Of a stretch of DNA of 64,000 nt, positions 8,555 to 18,075 are shown piece by piece. This stretch comes from Halolactibacillus alkaliphilus. Its GTDB lineage: Bacteria; Bacillota; Bacilli; Bacillales; Amphibacillaceae. The stretch covers positions 1 to 64,000 of the forward strand of contig NZ_FOWN01000009.1 of the NCBI RefSeq assembly GCF_900115465.1, given 5' to 3'. Each line of letters starts with the position of its first letter. The stretch's first letter is position 1. Under the pieces are notes generated by a model. That model had not been told where the DNA came from, ran no database searches, and was given only the letters and a program-made list of their open reading frames with translations. The position numbers were made by a program, and so were the translations under genes.

Positions 8555-9424
8555 TCACCCCTCCGATAATTGGTTCATAATATCTTTAACAATCGTTTCT
8601 TTCTTATCTTCGCGATAGATGGTTCGTCCCGTAAGCTCTAACGCTGTTTCAAATCCTTTTCTTAATGATGATTTTGTTGGAAACTTACCTAAATCAATAC
8701 CTAAATTAACGATCGTTTGAGCAATTTCTGGTCTAATCCCAACCAAAATACATGTTGCACCAATTAACCGAACCGCCTCAGCTGCTTGAATAATATGGTG
8801 TGCTACCATCGTATCTACAACAGGTACACCAGTAATATCAATTAACACAACCTCAGCATTATGCTTAATCACACCATCCAATAAGTTCTCCATAATGAGC
8901 TTCGCGCGCTCCGTATCAATTGTTCCAATGAGCGGCATAATAGTAATATTGCGCATCACTGGAATTAACGGTGCTGATAGCTCTTGTAATGCCACACGTT
9001 GAAGAGAGACTGTATGCTCCCAACTCCCGGAGTACTCATTAACTAATTTATTAATAATAGGGTCAACCCAACTATCCACTCGATCAAGTATAATAGAGAA
9101 GAGGTCAGTATCAATTTTATCATGCTGACTCAACACAAAATCAATCGCGACACGTCGAAAAGTTTGTAACCCATCTGTTAAATAACTGAGCGGCCAACCT
9201 AAATTCACCAATCGTTCTGAGAATGATTCCAATTCCGTTGTTATACCACCATTCCCCAAACTATCAAAAATAACATTGACAAATTCCCGGTTGGTACTTT
9301 GAAACAATTCATCTGAAATAGATGACGTATAATCATTTTGTTTTTTATCCGATACAATCTTAAGCCAATTTTTAATGATCACATCACTATTATCTATTAC
9401 GATTTTATCTACACGTTTTGGCAA
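8555..9424 (-). CDS. rsbR: RsbR, stressosome sensor protein
   Basis: About 289 residues: an N-terminal non-haem globin-like sensory domain (about 1-140) and a C-terminal STAS domain. The two conserved phospho-Thr contexts are present ([10 protein letters not shown] and [11 protein letters not shown]). No ATG is available near the N-terminus. A TTG at 9424 sits seven bases after AAAGGTGG and is preferred; a GTG at 9436 overlaps that ribosome site. It is the first gene of the sigma-B operon and has a terminator (9684-9728) upstream, so it needs its own promoter in the 9437-9683 gap. Confidence 0.92.
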   Translation of the reverse strand: MPKRVDKIVIDNSDVIIKNWLKIVSDKKQNDYTSSISDELFQSTNREFVNVIFDSLGNGGITTELESFSERLVNLGWPLSYLTDGLQTFRRVAIDFVLSQHDKIDTDLFSIILDRVDSWVDPIINKLVNEYSGSWEHTVSLQRVALQELSAPLIPVMRNITIMPLIGTIDTERAKLIMENLLDGVIKHNAEVVLIDITGVPVVDTMVAHHIIQAAEAVRLIGATCILVGIRPEIAQTIVNLGIDLGKFPTKSSLRKGFETALELTGRTIYREDKKETIVKDIMNQLSEG

Positions 9425-9436
9425 ATGGATAACCAC

Positions 9437-9683
9437 CTTTTTTTATAATTATGTACAATATGAAATATTCTAACAGATACTTCTACTTTACCATTAATAC
9501 ACTTAAAATCCAAAGGATACAAAGTGTATGCCTATTTATCATTTTACTAAACTTTCTGTCATTTAGATAGTCATTACCTATATTATTATCTTAACAAGTA
9601 CGCTTCCTTAAACATCTTAATGGCGCACCAAGCCAACATCGGTAATACTATTATAAACAAAGATTGACACTATACATAAATAT
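9437..9683. other. Promoter region of the sigma-B operon
   Basis: Non-coding and AT-rich. It must contain the vegetative promoter of rsbR because mazF is terminated just upstream. One weak candidate on the reverse strand is TTGGAT (9508-9513), 17 bases, TAAAGT (9485-9490); neither box is close to consensus. Confidence 0.4.
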
Positions 9684-9728
9684 CAAAAAAAGCACCTGTC
9701 AATTCAGTTAAGAGACAAGTACTTTTTT
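9684..9728 (-). terminator. Intrinsic terminator after mazF
   Basis: A 13-pair stem (AAAAGTACTTGTC with GACAGGTGCTTTT, two G-U pairs) followed by seven T on the reverse strand, a few bases after the mazF stop. It ends the acpS-to-mazF transcript before the sigma-B operon. Confidence 0.88.
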
Positions 9729-9730
9729 AT

Positions 9731-10087
9731 TTAAATATTGGCTAAACCTACACTAATCTCTAATGCCCGATTGATTTTATCCATCATCGGCTGATCGAGA
9801 TGTGTAATTTTATCTGTCAAACGCTGTTTGTCTATGGTGCGAATTTGTTCTAAGAGAATAACAGAGTCCCTTTCAAAGCCATACTTTTCAGCGTTGATTT
9901 CCACATGGGTCGGCAGCTTTGCTTTTTGAATTTGAGCGGTAATTGCTGCAACGATAACCGTTGGACTAAATCGATTACCTATATTATTTTGTATAATTAA
10001 CACCGGTCTGGTTCCACCTTGTTCTGAGCCAACAACCGGTGAAAGGTCTGCAAAATAAACATCACCGCGCTTTACTATCAGAGTCAA
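9731..10087 (-). CDS. ndoA: EndoA/MazF mRNA endoribonuclease toxin
   Basis: About 118 residues, PemK/MazF fold. The core [20 protein letters not shown] is almost the B. subtilis NdoA N-terminus, and the catalytic Arg (GGTRPVL) and Thr (RFSPTVIV) are present. The family cleaves single-stranded mRNA (UACAU in B. subtilis) and is neutralised by the upstream antitoxin. No ATG exists at the start; a TTG at 10087 lies seven bases after GTGGGGTG and is preferred to a GTG at 10102 that overlaps mazE. Confidence 0.93.
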   Translation of the reverse strand: MTLIVKRGDVYFADLSPVVGSEQGGTRPVLIIQNNIGNRFSPTVIVAAITAQIQKAKLPTHVEINAEKYGFERDSVILLEQIRTIDKQRLTDKITHLDQPMMDKINRALEISVGLANI

Positions 10088-10091
10088 TCGC

Positions 10092-10358
10092 TTACACCCC
10101 ACTCACTAGGCGCTCTGCCTCCTGTTCAACTAAAAAAGCTTCAGAAGCAATGGACAAATTAATCTTTGCCATTTCTAAGTAGCCTTGTCGCATATCCTCG
10201 CGGATTTGCCGTTCTCTTCGTTCTTCGAGGTAGCACTTTGTTGCTTTAAAAATCAAATCTTCAAAGTTACACTGTTCTTCTGTCATTACACCTTTGACTT
10301 CTTCCATTAAATAGTCGGGTAATTTGACAACAACTTCCTGCATGTCCATTGACAAAAC
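10092..10358 (-). CDS. ndoAI: EndoAI/MazE-type antitoxin
   Basis: About 88 residues, ribbon-helix-helix antitoxin. The C-terminus ([20 protein letters not shown]...ERLVSGV) matches B. subtilis EndoAI, while the N-terminal DNA-binding half is more divergent. A TTG at 10358, six bases after GGAGGTG, gives [13 protein letters not shown] and is the best-placed start; an ATG follows at 10352. It lies immediately before mazF. The pair is chromosomal and in its conserved location next to alr, so it is not evidence of a mobile element. Confidence 0.9.
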   Translation of the reverse strand, partial: VLSMDMQEVVVKLPDYLMEEVKGVMTEEQCNFEDLIFKATKCYLEERRERQIREDMRQGYLEMAKINLSIASEAFLVEQEAERLVSGV

Positions 10359-10513
10359 CAACACCTCCAACACGATTCCTGTTCAATTATGATCCCTTTC
10401 ATCATATCATCTAATGATTTAAAATTAAAGGTGTAATTGACAGATTTTAAAAGCTAATTACACTAAGAGTGTTTTGAAAACCTTATTTCATGAAGTTTTT
10501 AGTGTATAACTTG

Positions 10514-11629
10514 TCACTCGTCTTCATTTAAATAGTGTCTCGGTAATCGCGGAGTTAATAAACAACTCACTTCATAGTTAATTGTATTTAAATGTTCCGC
10601 TACCTCTTCCAGAGTAATCACCTCTCGATGATCCTTACCAACAAAAGTAACTTTTTCACCAACAGGATATGCTTTGTCTAATTTCACCATGCATTGATCC
10701 ATGCAAACTCGGCCAACAATCGGCTGACGCTTTCCACCAATGAGGACCTCAAAATCTTGCATCCGGCGTTGAATACCGTCACCATAACCTATTGGAATCG
10801 TCCCAATCCACTCCGTTTCCTTCGTCTCATACGTCAGACCGTAACTGAGTTTTTCACCTTTATTTAATCGTTTCACATGAACCAGTTGCGTTGTAATCGA
10901 AAGGGCCGGTACTAATGTAAAAGGTGGATGCTCCTTTAAGTGCGGAGAAGGGTAAAGGCCATAAAGGCCGATACCAAACCTCACCGCATCATACATATCT
11001 GTTGGAAACTGCATGCTCGCAGCACTATTTCCTGTATGATACATAATCGTGTCTTTATATATATGTTTAATCGGCTCAATCAGTTCTCTAAACCGACGGT
11101 CTTGTTTTACGTAATATGCCGTATCTGCCGTATCTGCTTTTGCGAAGTGTGTAAAAGCACCCGTCACCTTAAAACATGAAAGGTTTAGCGCTTCTAAAAA
11201 TAACCGAACATCGTCTACATCACGCAAGCCTAATCGCCCCATACCTGTATCTAGTTTAATATGAAGACTAACTGAATGCTCAAGATGACGTTTAGCTTCT
11301 TCTAACCACTCACATTGAAAAGCTGTCAGTTGAATATCTAAGCGTTCAGCAATCCCTACATACGAAGGATCCGTGTAACCCATCACAAGAATGGGCGCCT
11401 TAATTCCAGCTTCTCTTAACGAGACAGCCTCTTCTAATATAGCAACACATAAGCCAGCTGCACCAGAAGCGAGCGCTTTTTTAGCAACTGCTACAGCGCC
11501 ATGACCATAGCCATCCGCCTTCACAACTGCAAGTATCTTTGTTTGTTTAGGGAGTTGTTTTTTTAGAGTGAGGATGTTTTGTTTAACTGCGTCTAAATCT
11601 ATAATTGCTTGTGCGTTCCGGTACTGCAT
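10514..11629 (-). CDS. alr: Alanine racemase
   Basis: 371 residues, fold-type III PLP enzyme. The PLP lysine is in VVKADGYGHG (about residue 38) and the catalytic Tyr region is in the C-terminal beta-domain (LSYGLTYETKE). It interconverts L- and D-alanine for peptidoglycan. AAAGGAAG precedes the ATG by seven bases. It lies between the lipoprotein gene and mazEF, as in B. subtilis. Confidence 0.96.
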   Translation of the reverse strand: MQYRNAQAIIDLDAVKQNILTLKKQLPKQTKILAVVKADGYGHGAVAVAKKALASGAAGLCVAILEEAVSLREAGIKAPILVMGYTDPSYVGIAERLDIQLTAFQCEWLEEAKRHLEHSVSLHIKLDTGMGRLGLRDVDDVRLFLEALNLSCFKVTGAFTHFAKADTADTAYYVKQDRRFRELIEPIKHIYKDTIMYHTGNSAASMQFPTDMYDAVRFGIGLYGLYPSPHLKEHPPFTLVPALSITTQLVHVKRLNKGEKLSYGLTYETKETEWIGTIPIGYGDGIQRRMQDFEVLIGGKRQPIVGRVCMDQCMVKLDKAYPVGEKVTFVGKDHREVITLEEVAEHLNTINYEVSCLLTPRLPRHYLNEDE

Positions 11630-11692
11630 TTTCCAACTTCCTTTCTATCTCAATACACCTGTTTATATATCGTTTTAGTGCACCAACGTTTA

Positions 11693-12706
11693 TTATTTAT
11701 CTGCTATCCACTCAACAGACGTTGCAATCGTTTCTTTTTCTTCAATCGTCAAATGGTCTGAGGCAACATAAAAGTCTGTCGATGGATTTGACCATACCCA
11801 ACCACTCGCATCCAAGGTAAAAGTATCATCATTTTTAATCACCGTTAGCACTCCCTCATTGGATGTCGTTTGCCCTCTTTTGGTTTGAATAAATGTAAAA
11901 GGTTTGTCACCACTGTAAGTCATCATCACAACATTTTTCCCATTTACTTCTTTTTCTTCGGTTTGAGTCAAGCGCTGATTAAATGTTTCAGTAGGATAAT
12001 ACCATCCAACGGTGCCTTCATGTGGTGATTCTTGCTCATCTTCAAGGTCCACTTCATCGCGTGTATCATCTAATTCTACATCAAAAATCTCTTCTTTAAA
12101 ATCCGGTGTCACGTTAATGGATTGAAACTCAATCATAATTTGCTTCGTTTCATCTACGTTCGTCACCAAGATTGTACGTGGCAAATAGGTTTTTTTATCA
12201 AAAATTATTTCTTGCTGGCTTAAATCAGGATCTTCTCGCAATGGCGCATTAACACTAAACTGATACCCTCCATCGATTTCTTCAAAAGCCGCCTCTGGAT
12301 GTGTTCTTAACGTATCAACAATAGCTGTCAATAAATATAACTGTGGTCGGTCGTTCGGCCAATCCATACGGAACAGTTCAGGCGCTTCGTTGTCCGTCAA
12401 TAGATACACACCTTCTTTATTCCTCACAAGTGTTTGATCGAGCCCACGCAAACCATCAATTAACTGCACTTGGTAAAGGTCATCTTTTCGCCGAATCGTT
12501 AAAGCTATTTCTTCCTCACCATCACCAGTCAATATACGCATCAAAGCCTGAGCTTCATAAGTCGTAGCCTCATCACCTACACGAATAACCTCATGGTACA
12601 CATCTTCTTCATCTAGCGATTGACAACCTAACAAGAGAAATAACAGCACACATATGCTAATTAAATAAATATGTCGTCGTTCTATGATGTCCACATCCTT
12701 TATCAC
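11693..12706 (-). CDS. LolA-fold lipoprotein, YdcC-like
   Basis: About 337 residues. A hydrophobic N-terminus ends in a lipobox (LLLGC, Cys near residue 28), so it is a predicted membrane-anchored lipoprotein. The remainder resembles the LolA/LolB-like beta-sheet proteins of Bacillales (YdcC). The neighbourhood acpS - nnr - ydcC-like - alr matches Bacillus. YdcC has been linked to sporulation in B. subtilis, but conservation here does not prove that role. The start is uncertain: GTG at 12706 and GTG at 12694 are both possible and neither has an ideal ribosome site. Confidence 0.82.
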   Translation of the reverse strand: MIKDVDIIERRHIYLISICVLLFLLLGCQSLDEEDVYHEVIRVGDEATTYEAQALMRILTGDGEEEIALTIRRKDDLYQVQLIDGLRGLDQTLVRNKEGVYLLTDNEAPELFRMDWPNDRPQLYLLTAIVDTLRTHPEAAFEEIDGGYQFSVNAPLREDPDLSQQEIIFDKKTYLPRTILVTNVDETKQIMIEFQSINVTPDFKEEIFDVELDDTRDEVDLEDEQESPHEGTVGWYYPTETFNQRLTQTEEKEVNGKNVVMMTYSGDKPFTFIQTKRGQTTSNEGVLTVIKNDDTFTLDASGWVWSNPSTDFYVASDHLTIEEKETIATSVEWIADK

Positions 12707-12724
12707 TGAATAATTCAGGCAGGA

Positions 12725-14209
12725 TCATTCGATAAAGGTTCGAAAAGCTTCTCCTAACATCCCGGCAACATCTGTTGGTGTCACATCATAAGGTGTATAG
12801 GCTTGTTTAATCGCAAAATCACATGCGGCACCGTGCAAGAAGACACCATTAGCAAGGCTTGATAATAAGGGCTTATCTTGCATCATTCTAACACTGCATA
12901 TCCCGCTAAGTAGATCACCGCTACCACCTTTACTTAACCCAGAATTACCTGTTGTATTAACAATTTGCTCACCCCTGGGTGAGGTGATAATCGTGTTAGC
13001 CCCCTTTAAAATAAGGAATACACCATGTTTTTTTGCAAATGATTTTGTCACACTAAAGGGATTCACTTTAATTGCTGCTACACTGTGACCAGATAACATG
13101 GCAAATTCCTTAGGGTGAGGCGTTAAAACCGTTGGACTATTTCTGCCTTCTAAACGCCTTAAATCACGACCAAGGAGAGTTAAACCATCTGCATCAATAA
13201 GTAATGGCACGTCTTGTTCTAGTAACTGATGCAACATACGCTCTTTTTGATCGTCAATCCCCAAACCCATACCAAAGGCGATCACTTGATATTTAGATAA
13301 GAAGTCCTTATTCATTATATAATCCACTGATGTTCGCATAACTTCATATGGTAATTGTAAATAAGGCCACGTCGCCTCATCCGTCATCACACTCACAAGA
13401 CCTGCGCCAGATTTAACTGCACCGAGTGCACTTAACTGAACTGCTCCAGGCATCGCGACATTGCCACCGACAAGCAAGACATGGCCATATGTTCCTTTAT
13501 GGCCAAATTGTTGTCGCGGCATTAACGACGTTTGCACTTGAGGTGCTAGCCAAACCGTTCGTGAAATCGAATGAAATGCTGCATAAGGTAAACCAATTGA
13601 TACAATCGTCTTCTCTCCATAATAAGGCGCTGTTGTTTCAATATAAGCAGTCACCTTTGGTGCTTCAATGATTAGTGTCTTCGTCGCCTTAACTGCCACC
13701 GTCATTGAGTCAACGTCCTCACTCACACCACTAGGCACATCAATGCTATAGATTGGCGCTAAGATCTGATTCATCAGATCGACATAGCTTTGGATCGGTT
13801 CGTGCATTGGCCCAACGTAGCCTGTACCAAAAAGCGCGTCGATTACGAGGGTGGCACTTTTTAGCTCGTGCTCTGCCTCAGACATTGAAGTTACAATAGG
13901 CACACCGAATTTTTTAAGAATAGTGAAATGTTTGTTGGCATCACCTGTGATTTTTTCATTCGGGACAGTTTGAATCAGCTTAACACGATAGCCCCGGTTG
14001 TAGAGTTCTCGTGCTACAACGAAACCATCGCCACCATTATTACCCGGCCCTGCCACAACCACAATCTGATCGCGCTTTACTATATCAGGTTCAATTTGCG
14101 CAACAATGGATCGACCAGCATTTTCCATCAACATATCGCCTGGCATATTGTAATCTTTCATTGCTGTGAGGTCAATTTGCGTCATTTCCTTACTCGTCAA
14201 ACACTTCAT
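12725..14209 (-). CDS. nnr: Bifunctional NAD(P)HX epimerase / ADP-dependent dehydratase
   Basis: About 494 residues, a YjeF_N epimerase domain (GPGNNGGDGFVVAREL, about residue 55) fused to a ribokinase-like dehydratase (LTPHPKEFAMLSG, GNSGLSKGGSGDLLSGI). It repairs hydrated NADH and NADPH. The ATG at 14209, with GGAGG six bases upstream, gives MKCLTSKEM and is preferred to an earlier in-frame start. It sits between acpS and the lipoprotein gene with short gaps, so one operon is likely. Confidence 0.94.
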   Translation of the reverse strand: MKCLTSKEMTQIDLTAMKDYNMPGDMLMENAGRSIVAQIEPDIVKRDQIVVVAGPGNNGGDGFVVARELYNRGYRVKLIQTVPNEKITGDANKHFTILKKFGVPIVTSMSEAEHELKSATLVIDALFGTGYVGPMHEPIQSYVDLMNQILAPIYSIDVPSGVSEDVDSMTVAVKATKTLIIEAPKVTAYIETTAPYYGEKTIVSIGLPYAAFHSISRTVWLAPQVQTSLMPRQQFGHKGTYGHVLLVGGNVAMPGAVQLSALGAVKSGAGLVSVMTDEATWPYLQLPYEVMRTSVDYIMNKDFLSKYQVIAFGMGLGIDDQKERMLHQLLEQDVPLLIDADGLTLLGRDLRRLEGRNSPTVLTPHPKEFAMLSGHSVAAIKVNPFSVTKSFAKKHGVFLILKGANTIITSPRGEQIVNTTGNSGLSKGGSGDLLSGICSVRMMQDKPLLSSLANGVFLHGAACDFAIKQAYTPYDVTPTDVAGMLGEAFRTFIE

Positions 14210-14252
14210 ACGCTTCCTCCTGCCTTTACTGTAATCTATGTCCAATCATCAC

Positions 14253-14612
14253 TCAATATGAGTCAAGAACCACGTTTGCCACAGCAGACGTGTCACTATG
14301 AGAAATCGAGACATGTGCGTGATAAAGGTGATCGCCTGGAAAATACAACACTGGCTTTCCAGAGTCATCATTTAAAACAGCAATATCAGTAAAACACAAT
14401 TTGCCAAGACCGGTACCCAGTGCCTTTCCAAGCGCTTCCTTTGCTGCAAAGCGTCCAGCAACATATTCTACCTTACGTTTTTCTGATACTAATGTGTGAT
14501 AATATACGCGTTCTTTACTTGCTAATACTTTCGTTATAAAGCGCGGATTACGCTTGATAAGTTTTTTTATCCGATGTAGATCTATTATGTCAATCCCGAT
14601 TCCCTGTATCAT
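14253..14612 (-). CDS. acpS: Holo-[acyl-carrier-protein] synthase
   Basis: 119 residues from the ATG at 14612, which has AAAGGAG six bases upstream. GIGIDIIDLHRI at the N-terminus and FAAKEALGKALGTG are the AcpS metal and CoA-binding motifs. It transfers phosphopantetheine from CoA to ACP. It is the first gene of the leftward operon acpS-nnr-lipoprotein-alr-mazE-mazF. Confidence 0.96.
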   Translation of the reverse strand: MIQGIGIDIIDLHRIKKLIKRNPRFITKVLASKERVYYHTLVSEKRKVEYVAGRFAAKEALGKALGTGLGKLCFTDIAVLNDDSGKPVLYFPGDHLYHAHVSISHSDTSAVANVVLDSY

Positions 14613-14684
14613 ATAGTTCTCCTTTATTTGCGTCATTAACGGCGCATTCTCCTCGCGATCTGAGCTTTTATTCTTAATATTAGT

Positions 14685-14723
14685 ATATCAGATTTGCAAG
14701 TCAAGCGGTTATTTAGGTATACT
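14685..14723. promoter_or_regulatory. Divergent promoters for acpS operon and rhomboid gene
   Basis: Plus strand: TTGCAA (14694-14699), 18 bases, TATACT (14718-14723), facing the rhomboid gene. Minus strand: TTGACT (14699-14704), then TAATAT or AATATT at 16-17 bases (about 14682-14687), facing acpS. The two -35 boxes touch, so the promoters share the same helix region. Confidence 0.6.
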
Positions 14724-14773
14724 TCAGATAGAAAGCGTAACAAAACTTATTTAAGATAAAAAGGAGCCTCATT

Positions 14774-15559
14774 ATGTTTTTTAGAACTGAATCATTTCGT
14801 GATTTTATTCGGTACTACCCAGTTGTCTCAAGTATCGTCTTCATTCAAGTAGTCATCTGGTTATTAGTGTATTTTCAAACCTCGATTGGGTTTACCTTGC
14901 TAAATGAAGGTATTGGCATGAACGCGCTTATTAATCAAGGGGAGTATTGGCGTCTGGTAACCCCTATCTTTTTGCATGATTGGCAGGGGATTACACACAT
15001 ATTATTTAATTCATTCGCCCTCGTGTTGTTTGGTCCTGCATTAGAACAGATGCTAGGAAAGCTGAAATTTATTACCCTTTACTTAGGTGCAGGCATTTTT
15101 GCCAATGTTTTTGGCTATCTTATTGCCATGGACTCAACAACGCTGTCACTTGGAGCAAGTGGCGCGATTTACGGATTACTCGGTTTGATTGTTTACATGA
15201 TTTTCTTCACACCAGGACTTATCGACCCAGCTAGTAGACAACTCGTGTTGAGTTACGTCATGATCGGTTTAATTATGACGTTTATTCAAGTCAACGTGAG
15301 TATACCAGGTCATGTGTTCGGTTTAATCGGCGGATTTAGCTTCGGACCGCTCCTTGTAAATAATGTGAACCCCTACAAAAGACCAAGACCTAGGCCGCGT
15401 CGACAACATCATAGCGGTGTGAATTTCGATCCGAACCGATGGCAAAAAAGACGGCGGTTTAAACTAAACGGTAATATTTCTGCTTTACTTTGGTGGGCAC
15501 TCATTATACTTGCGGCGTTAGGCCTCATTGGCCCCATCATACTTCCGTTCTTTCGTTAG
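14774..15559 (+). CDS. Rhomboid-family intramembrane serine protease
   Basis: 261 residues with about seven predicted membrane segments. The catalytic Ser is in LGASGAIYGLLG (about residue 126), the catalytic His in VSIPGHVFGLIGGF (about 180), and the HILFNSFAL segment provides the conserved HxxxN-type element. Rhomboids cleave transmembrane substrates; the substrate here is unknown. A basic, proline-rich linker (about 200-230) precedes a last membrane helix. AAAAAGGAG precedes the ATG. It is divergent from acpS, the position of ydcA in B. subtilis. Confidence 0.9.
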   Translation: MFFRTESFRDFIRYYPVVSSIVFIQVVIWLLVYFQTSIGFTLLNEGIGMNALINQGEYWRLVTPIFLHDWQGITHILFNSFALVLFGPALEQMLGKLKFITLYLGAGIFANVFGYLIAMDSTTLSLGASGAIYGLLGLIVYMIFFTPGLIDPASRQLVLSYVMIGLIMTFIQVNVSIPGHVFGLIGGFSFGPLLVNNVNPYKRPRPRPRRQHHSGVNFDPNRWQKRRRFKLNGNISALLWWALIILAALGLIGPIILPFFR

Positions 15560-15582
15560 CTAACACGAAGGAGGGAGGCATA

Positions 15583-15979
15583 ATGCTATATTTTTTTAGG
15601 TTACTTGTTATTATCGAGTCTTTTTTTCATTGTGACCTTTTTAATATTAGGTAGACTCGTTATACGACTAGTTAAAAAGAAAGAACGGCGATTTTAGTGG
15701 CTCTTCGTTATCATTTTTAGTCTCTTTATTACTTACATCTTTTATTATCACGTTTTCTTATTGTATCTGGATTTACATTAAGCGCTAAACAACACGACAC
15801 AGACAGCCACCGGCACAGTCACACAAGTGTATCACGCTAGCGGATCGATTGATTTTAAGTTAGATAACACCGTTTACAAAAGAAATCCGTGGACTTTTAA
15901 TCCAAAAGATAACACCTTTTATCAAGTCGAGTATTTACCTAACAGTCGCTTCGTTATTCAATTTGAACAACTCCACTAA
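15583..15979 (+). pseudogene. Decayed small membrane-protein gene
   Basis: An ATG after GGAGGGAGG begins a frame that needs a one-base shift near 15600. The reading frame then gives a membrane helix (LLLSSLFFIVTFLILG), a basic stretch and an in-frame TAG (15695-15697), a second hydrophobic helix (WLFVIIFSLFITYIFYYH), an in-frame TAA (15779-15781) and a soluble tail of 65 residues (TATGTVTQVYHASGSIDFKL to the stop at 15977-15979). The second and third segments are in the same frame across both stops. The layout, two helices plus a GTV-type small domain, recalls DUF3592-like proteins, but family membership is only a guess. Confidence 0.65.
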
Positions 15980-16009
15980 AGAAGTGCCATGTTTTATATT
16001 ATGTATGCA

Positions 16010-16043
16010 AAGGGGTTTTAGCCATTAATGGCTAAAACCCCTT
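16010..16043 (+). terminator. Perfect 34-base palindrome, probable bidirectional terminator
   Basis: AAGGGGTTTTAGCCATT and its exact reverse complement abut at 16026/16027. It lies just past the decayed gene and before the cshA terminator. The T tract after it is weak (ATTTACCTTATT), so termination efficiency is uncertain. Confidence 0.7.
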
Positions 16044-16066
16044 ATTTACCTTATTGTATTTGAAAT

Positions 16067-16114
16067 AAAAAATCACATGCGCAAGTTCTTAAAGAACTGG
16101 CACATGTGATTTTC
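16067..16114 (-). terminator. Intrinsic terminator of cshA
   Basis: Long stem (AAAATCACATGTGC...AGTTCTT pairing with AAGAACT...GCGCATGTGATTTT), then TTTTTTATTT on the reverse strand, directly after the cshA stop. Confidence 0.88.
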
Positions 16115-16117
16115 ATT

Positions 16118-17608
16118 TTATGACTTACTGCTATTTGAGTTGTTTGAACCGCGTTTGTTATTAAACTTACGGTTACGCCCCTTACTATTGTTACGGTTAA
16201 AGTTACGGCCTTTGTCACTACTGCTTTTTCCACGATAGTTCCCTTTGCCCTTACCTTTTCCACCGCCTCCACCGCGCTTAACGCTTAACGGTTGGACTGA
16301 TGATAATGTTACCGGTGTTTGACGACGTGATTTTGACATAATTTTAAGTGCTGCCGCAACAAGTGTAACTGAATCATATTCATCTAGTAATTCACTTGCT
16401 GTTTCACGATAATCATCTAAACCTTTTTTCTCAATTGAGCGAATTAATTTATTCACAGCCAGTTGTTGTTGACCGCGCTTAGCTTCATCGTAGCTTGGTA
16501 ATTGCATACGATTCATTTTTGAATTTGTTACCTTTTCAATAATGTGTAAGTGTGGCATTTCTCTTGGCGTAATAAATGACACCGCCACGCCTGTTTTACC
16601 AGCACGACCCGTACGACCAATACGGTGAACATAACTCTCAGGATCTTGCGGGATATCAAAGTTATACACATGTGTCACGTTTGAAATATCAAGTCCACGT
16701 GCGGCAACATCAGTTGCAACAAGAATCTCGACACGGCCATTCTTAAATTGATTTAACACACTCATACGTTTACCTTGCGTTAAATCACCGTGAATACCTT
16801 CAGCTTTAAAACCACGCGCTTGAAGACCTTCGGTGACTTCATCTACACGTTTTTTCGTACGACCAAAAATAATCGCAAGAGACGGTGTTTGAATATCAAG
16901 TAAATTTGTTAAAGCATCAAATTTTTGTTTTTCATGTGCTTCAATAAAGATCTGCTCAATATTTTCCACTGTCATTTCTTTCGCTTGTACTTTTACTTCT
17001 TCAGGTTGACGCATCAATGTTTGCGCAATCTGACGAATCTCTTTCGGCATAGTTGCTGAGAAGAGGAGAGTTTGACGTTCTTCAGGGATTTGTTTTAAGA
17101 TATCACGAATATCTTCAATAAAGCCCATGTTTAACATCTCATCTGCCTCATCTAATACAGCAGTATGAACGAAACGTGTATCAATCGTTTTACGACGGAT
17201 ATGGTCAAGTAAACGTCCTGGTGTTGCAACAACAACGTGCGGACCATCTTTTAAACCGCGAATTTGTCGGTCCATCGGTTGCCCACCAAAGATTGGCAAT
17301 GTGCGGATACCTTTAAATTTTCCTAAACGGTGAATTTCTTCTGATACTTGAATTGCAAGTTCACGTGTTGGCGCAACGATAAGCCCTTGAATTTTACGTT
17401 GCTTAGGATCAATTTTGTCAAGCATCGGAATACCGAATGCCGCCGTTTTACCTGTACCTGTTTGTGCTTGTCCAATAACATCTTTCCCTTGAAGTCCGAG
17501 CGGGATTGTCTGTTCCTGGATTGGTGTTGCTTCCTCAAAGCCCATCTTGTCGAGAGCTTTCATAATTACATCTGAAATACCTAATGATTGAAATGTTGCC
17601 AAAGTCAT
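16118..17608 (-). CDS. cshA: DEAD-box ATP-dependent RNA helicase CshA
   Basis: 496 residues. All helicase motifs are visible: Q motif ([14 protein letters not shown]), motif I (AQTGTGKTA), Ia (PTRELAIQ), II (DEAD), III (SAT), V ([10 protein letters not shown]) and VI ([10 protein letters not shown]). The C-terminal tail after about residue 440 is rich in Gly, Arg, Lys, Asn and Ser ([16 protein letters not shown]), an unstructured RNA-binding tail typical of CshA. In B. subtilis CshA works in cold adaptation and RNA turnover with the degradosome. It is monocistronic, with terminators on its 3' side and a long leader upstream. Confidence 0.95.
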   Translation of the reverse strand: MTLATFQSLGISDVIMKALDKMGFEEATPIQEQTIPLGLQGKDVIGQAQTGTGKTAAFGIPMLDKIDPKQRKIQGLIVAPTRELAIQVSEEIHRLGKFKGIRTLPIFGGQPMDRQIRGLKDGPHVVVATPGRLLDHIRRKTIDTRFVHTAVLDEADEMLNMGFIEDIRDILKQIPEERQTLLFSATMPKEIRQIAQTLMRQPEEVKVQAKEMTVENIEQIFIEAHEKQKFDALTNLLDIQTPSLAIIFGRTKKRVDEVTEGLQARGFKAEGIHGDLTQGKRMSVLNQFKNGRVEILVATDVAARGLDISNVTHVYNFDIPQDPESYVHRIGRTGRAGKTGVAVSFITPREMPHLHIIEKVTNSKMNRMQLPSYDEAKRGQQQLAVNKLIRSIEKKGLDDYRETASELLDEYDSVTLVAAALKIMSKSRRQTPVTLSSVQPLSVKRGGGGGKGKGKGNYRGKSSSDKGRNFNRNNSKGRNRKFNNKRGSNNSNSSKS

Positions 17609-18075
17609 TCTCCTTTTTGTTTATATCTCATCGGAATCGTTACGACACGTTAACACTATTTACACGTTCAAATGAAAACGGCGTAGCTGATGTTAAATAA
17701 TATCTTCATATATTAGCTTACCCTAATAACTCACATTTACCACAAATCTATAGGTAAACTAACTGGTGTTGTTGAAGACCAGCGTTATATTAACGTGAAA
17801 AAAAGCCGACCCTTAAAAATCAGAAGCGGCTTGGTTACGAGCATTCAATGGATAAAACCATCTTATCATATCTTGAATAGAATATCTAGCATAAAACACC
17901 GAATAAAGCTTGACTTACCAGGATTTATTTGAAATGCACGTAAAGAATCATCACAATGTAATAGCTTACATAGCACTGTTTACGCAAATCCTTGCATTTT
18001 GTTTGTTTTTTTTATACTATTAAAGTCAGAATATTATTTTAGTTATAAAAATACGATGAAAGTTTGGTGAACATC
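17609..18075. other. Long cshA leader and divergent intergenic region
   Basis: About 465 bases without a gene. The reverse strand carries an intrinsic-terminator-like hairpin at 17797-17833 (AAGCCG...CGGCTTTTTTT) about 200 bases before the cshA start, and a short palindrome (GCGTTATATTAACGT, 17783-17797) next to it. No other minus-strand gene lies upstream, so the hairpin would sit inside a cshA leader if transcription begins upstream of it. AT-rich -10-like sequences (TATGAT, TAAGAT, near 17865-17875) lie upstream, but no good -35 was found. Confidence 0.5.
17797..17833 (-). terminator. Terminator-like hairpin in the cshA leader
   Basis: Reverse strand AAGCCG (17827-17832), an inner CTT/AAG pairing, then CGGCTT followed by a run of seven T. 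The stem is short but GC-rich. It may be a premature terminator controlling cshA. Confidence 0.55.

Noticed and set aside
9731-10358. MazEF pair as sign of a mobile or plasmid-derived element
   Set aside because: It is the conserved chromosomal ndoAI-ndoA locus between alr and rsbR, with normal synteny and no flanking repeats or integrase.
10430-10513. Inverted repeat TTACACTAA / TTAGTGTA after alr as a terminator
   Set aside because: The arms are short with a loop of about 30 bases and the T tract is poor; alr and mazE could equally be co-transcribed.
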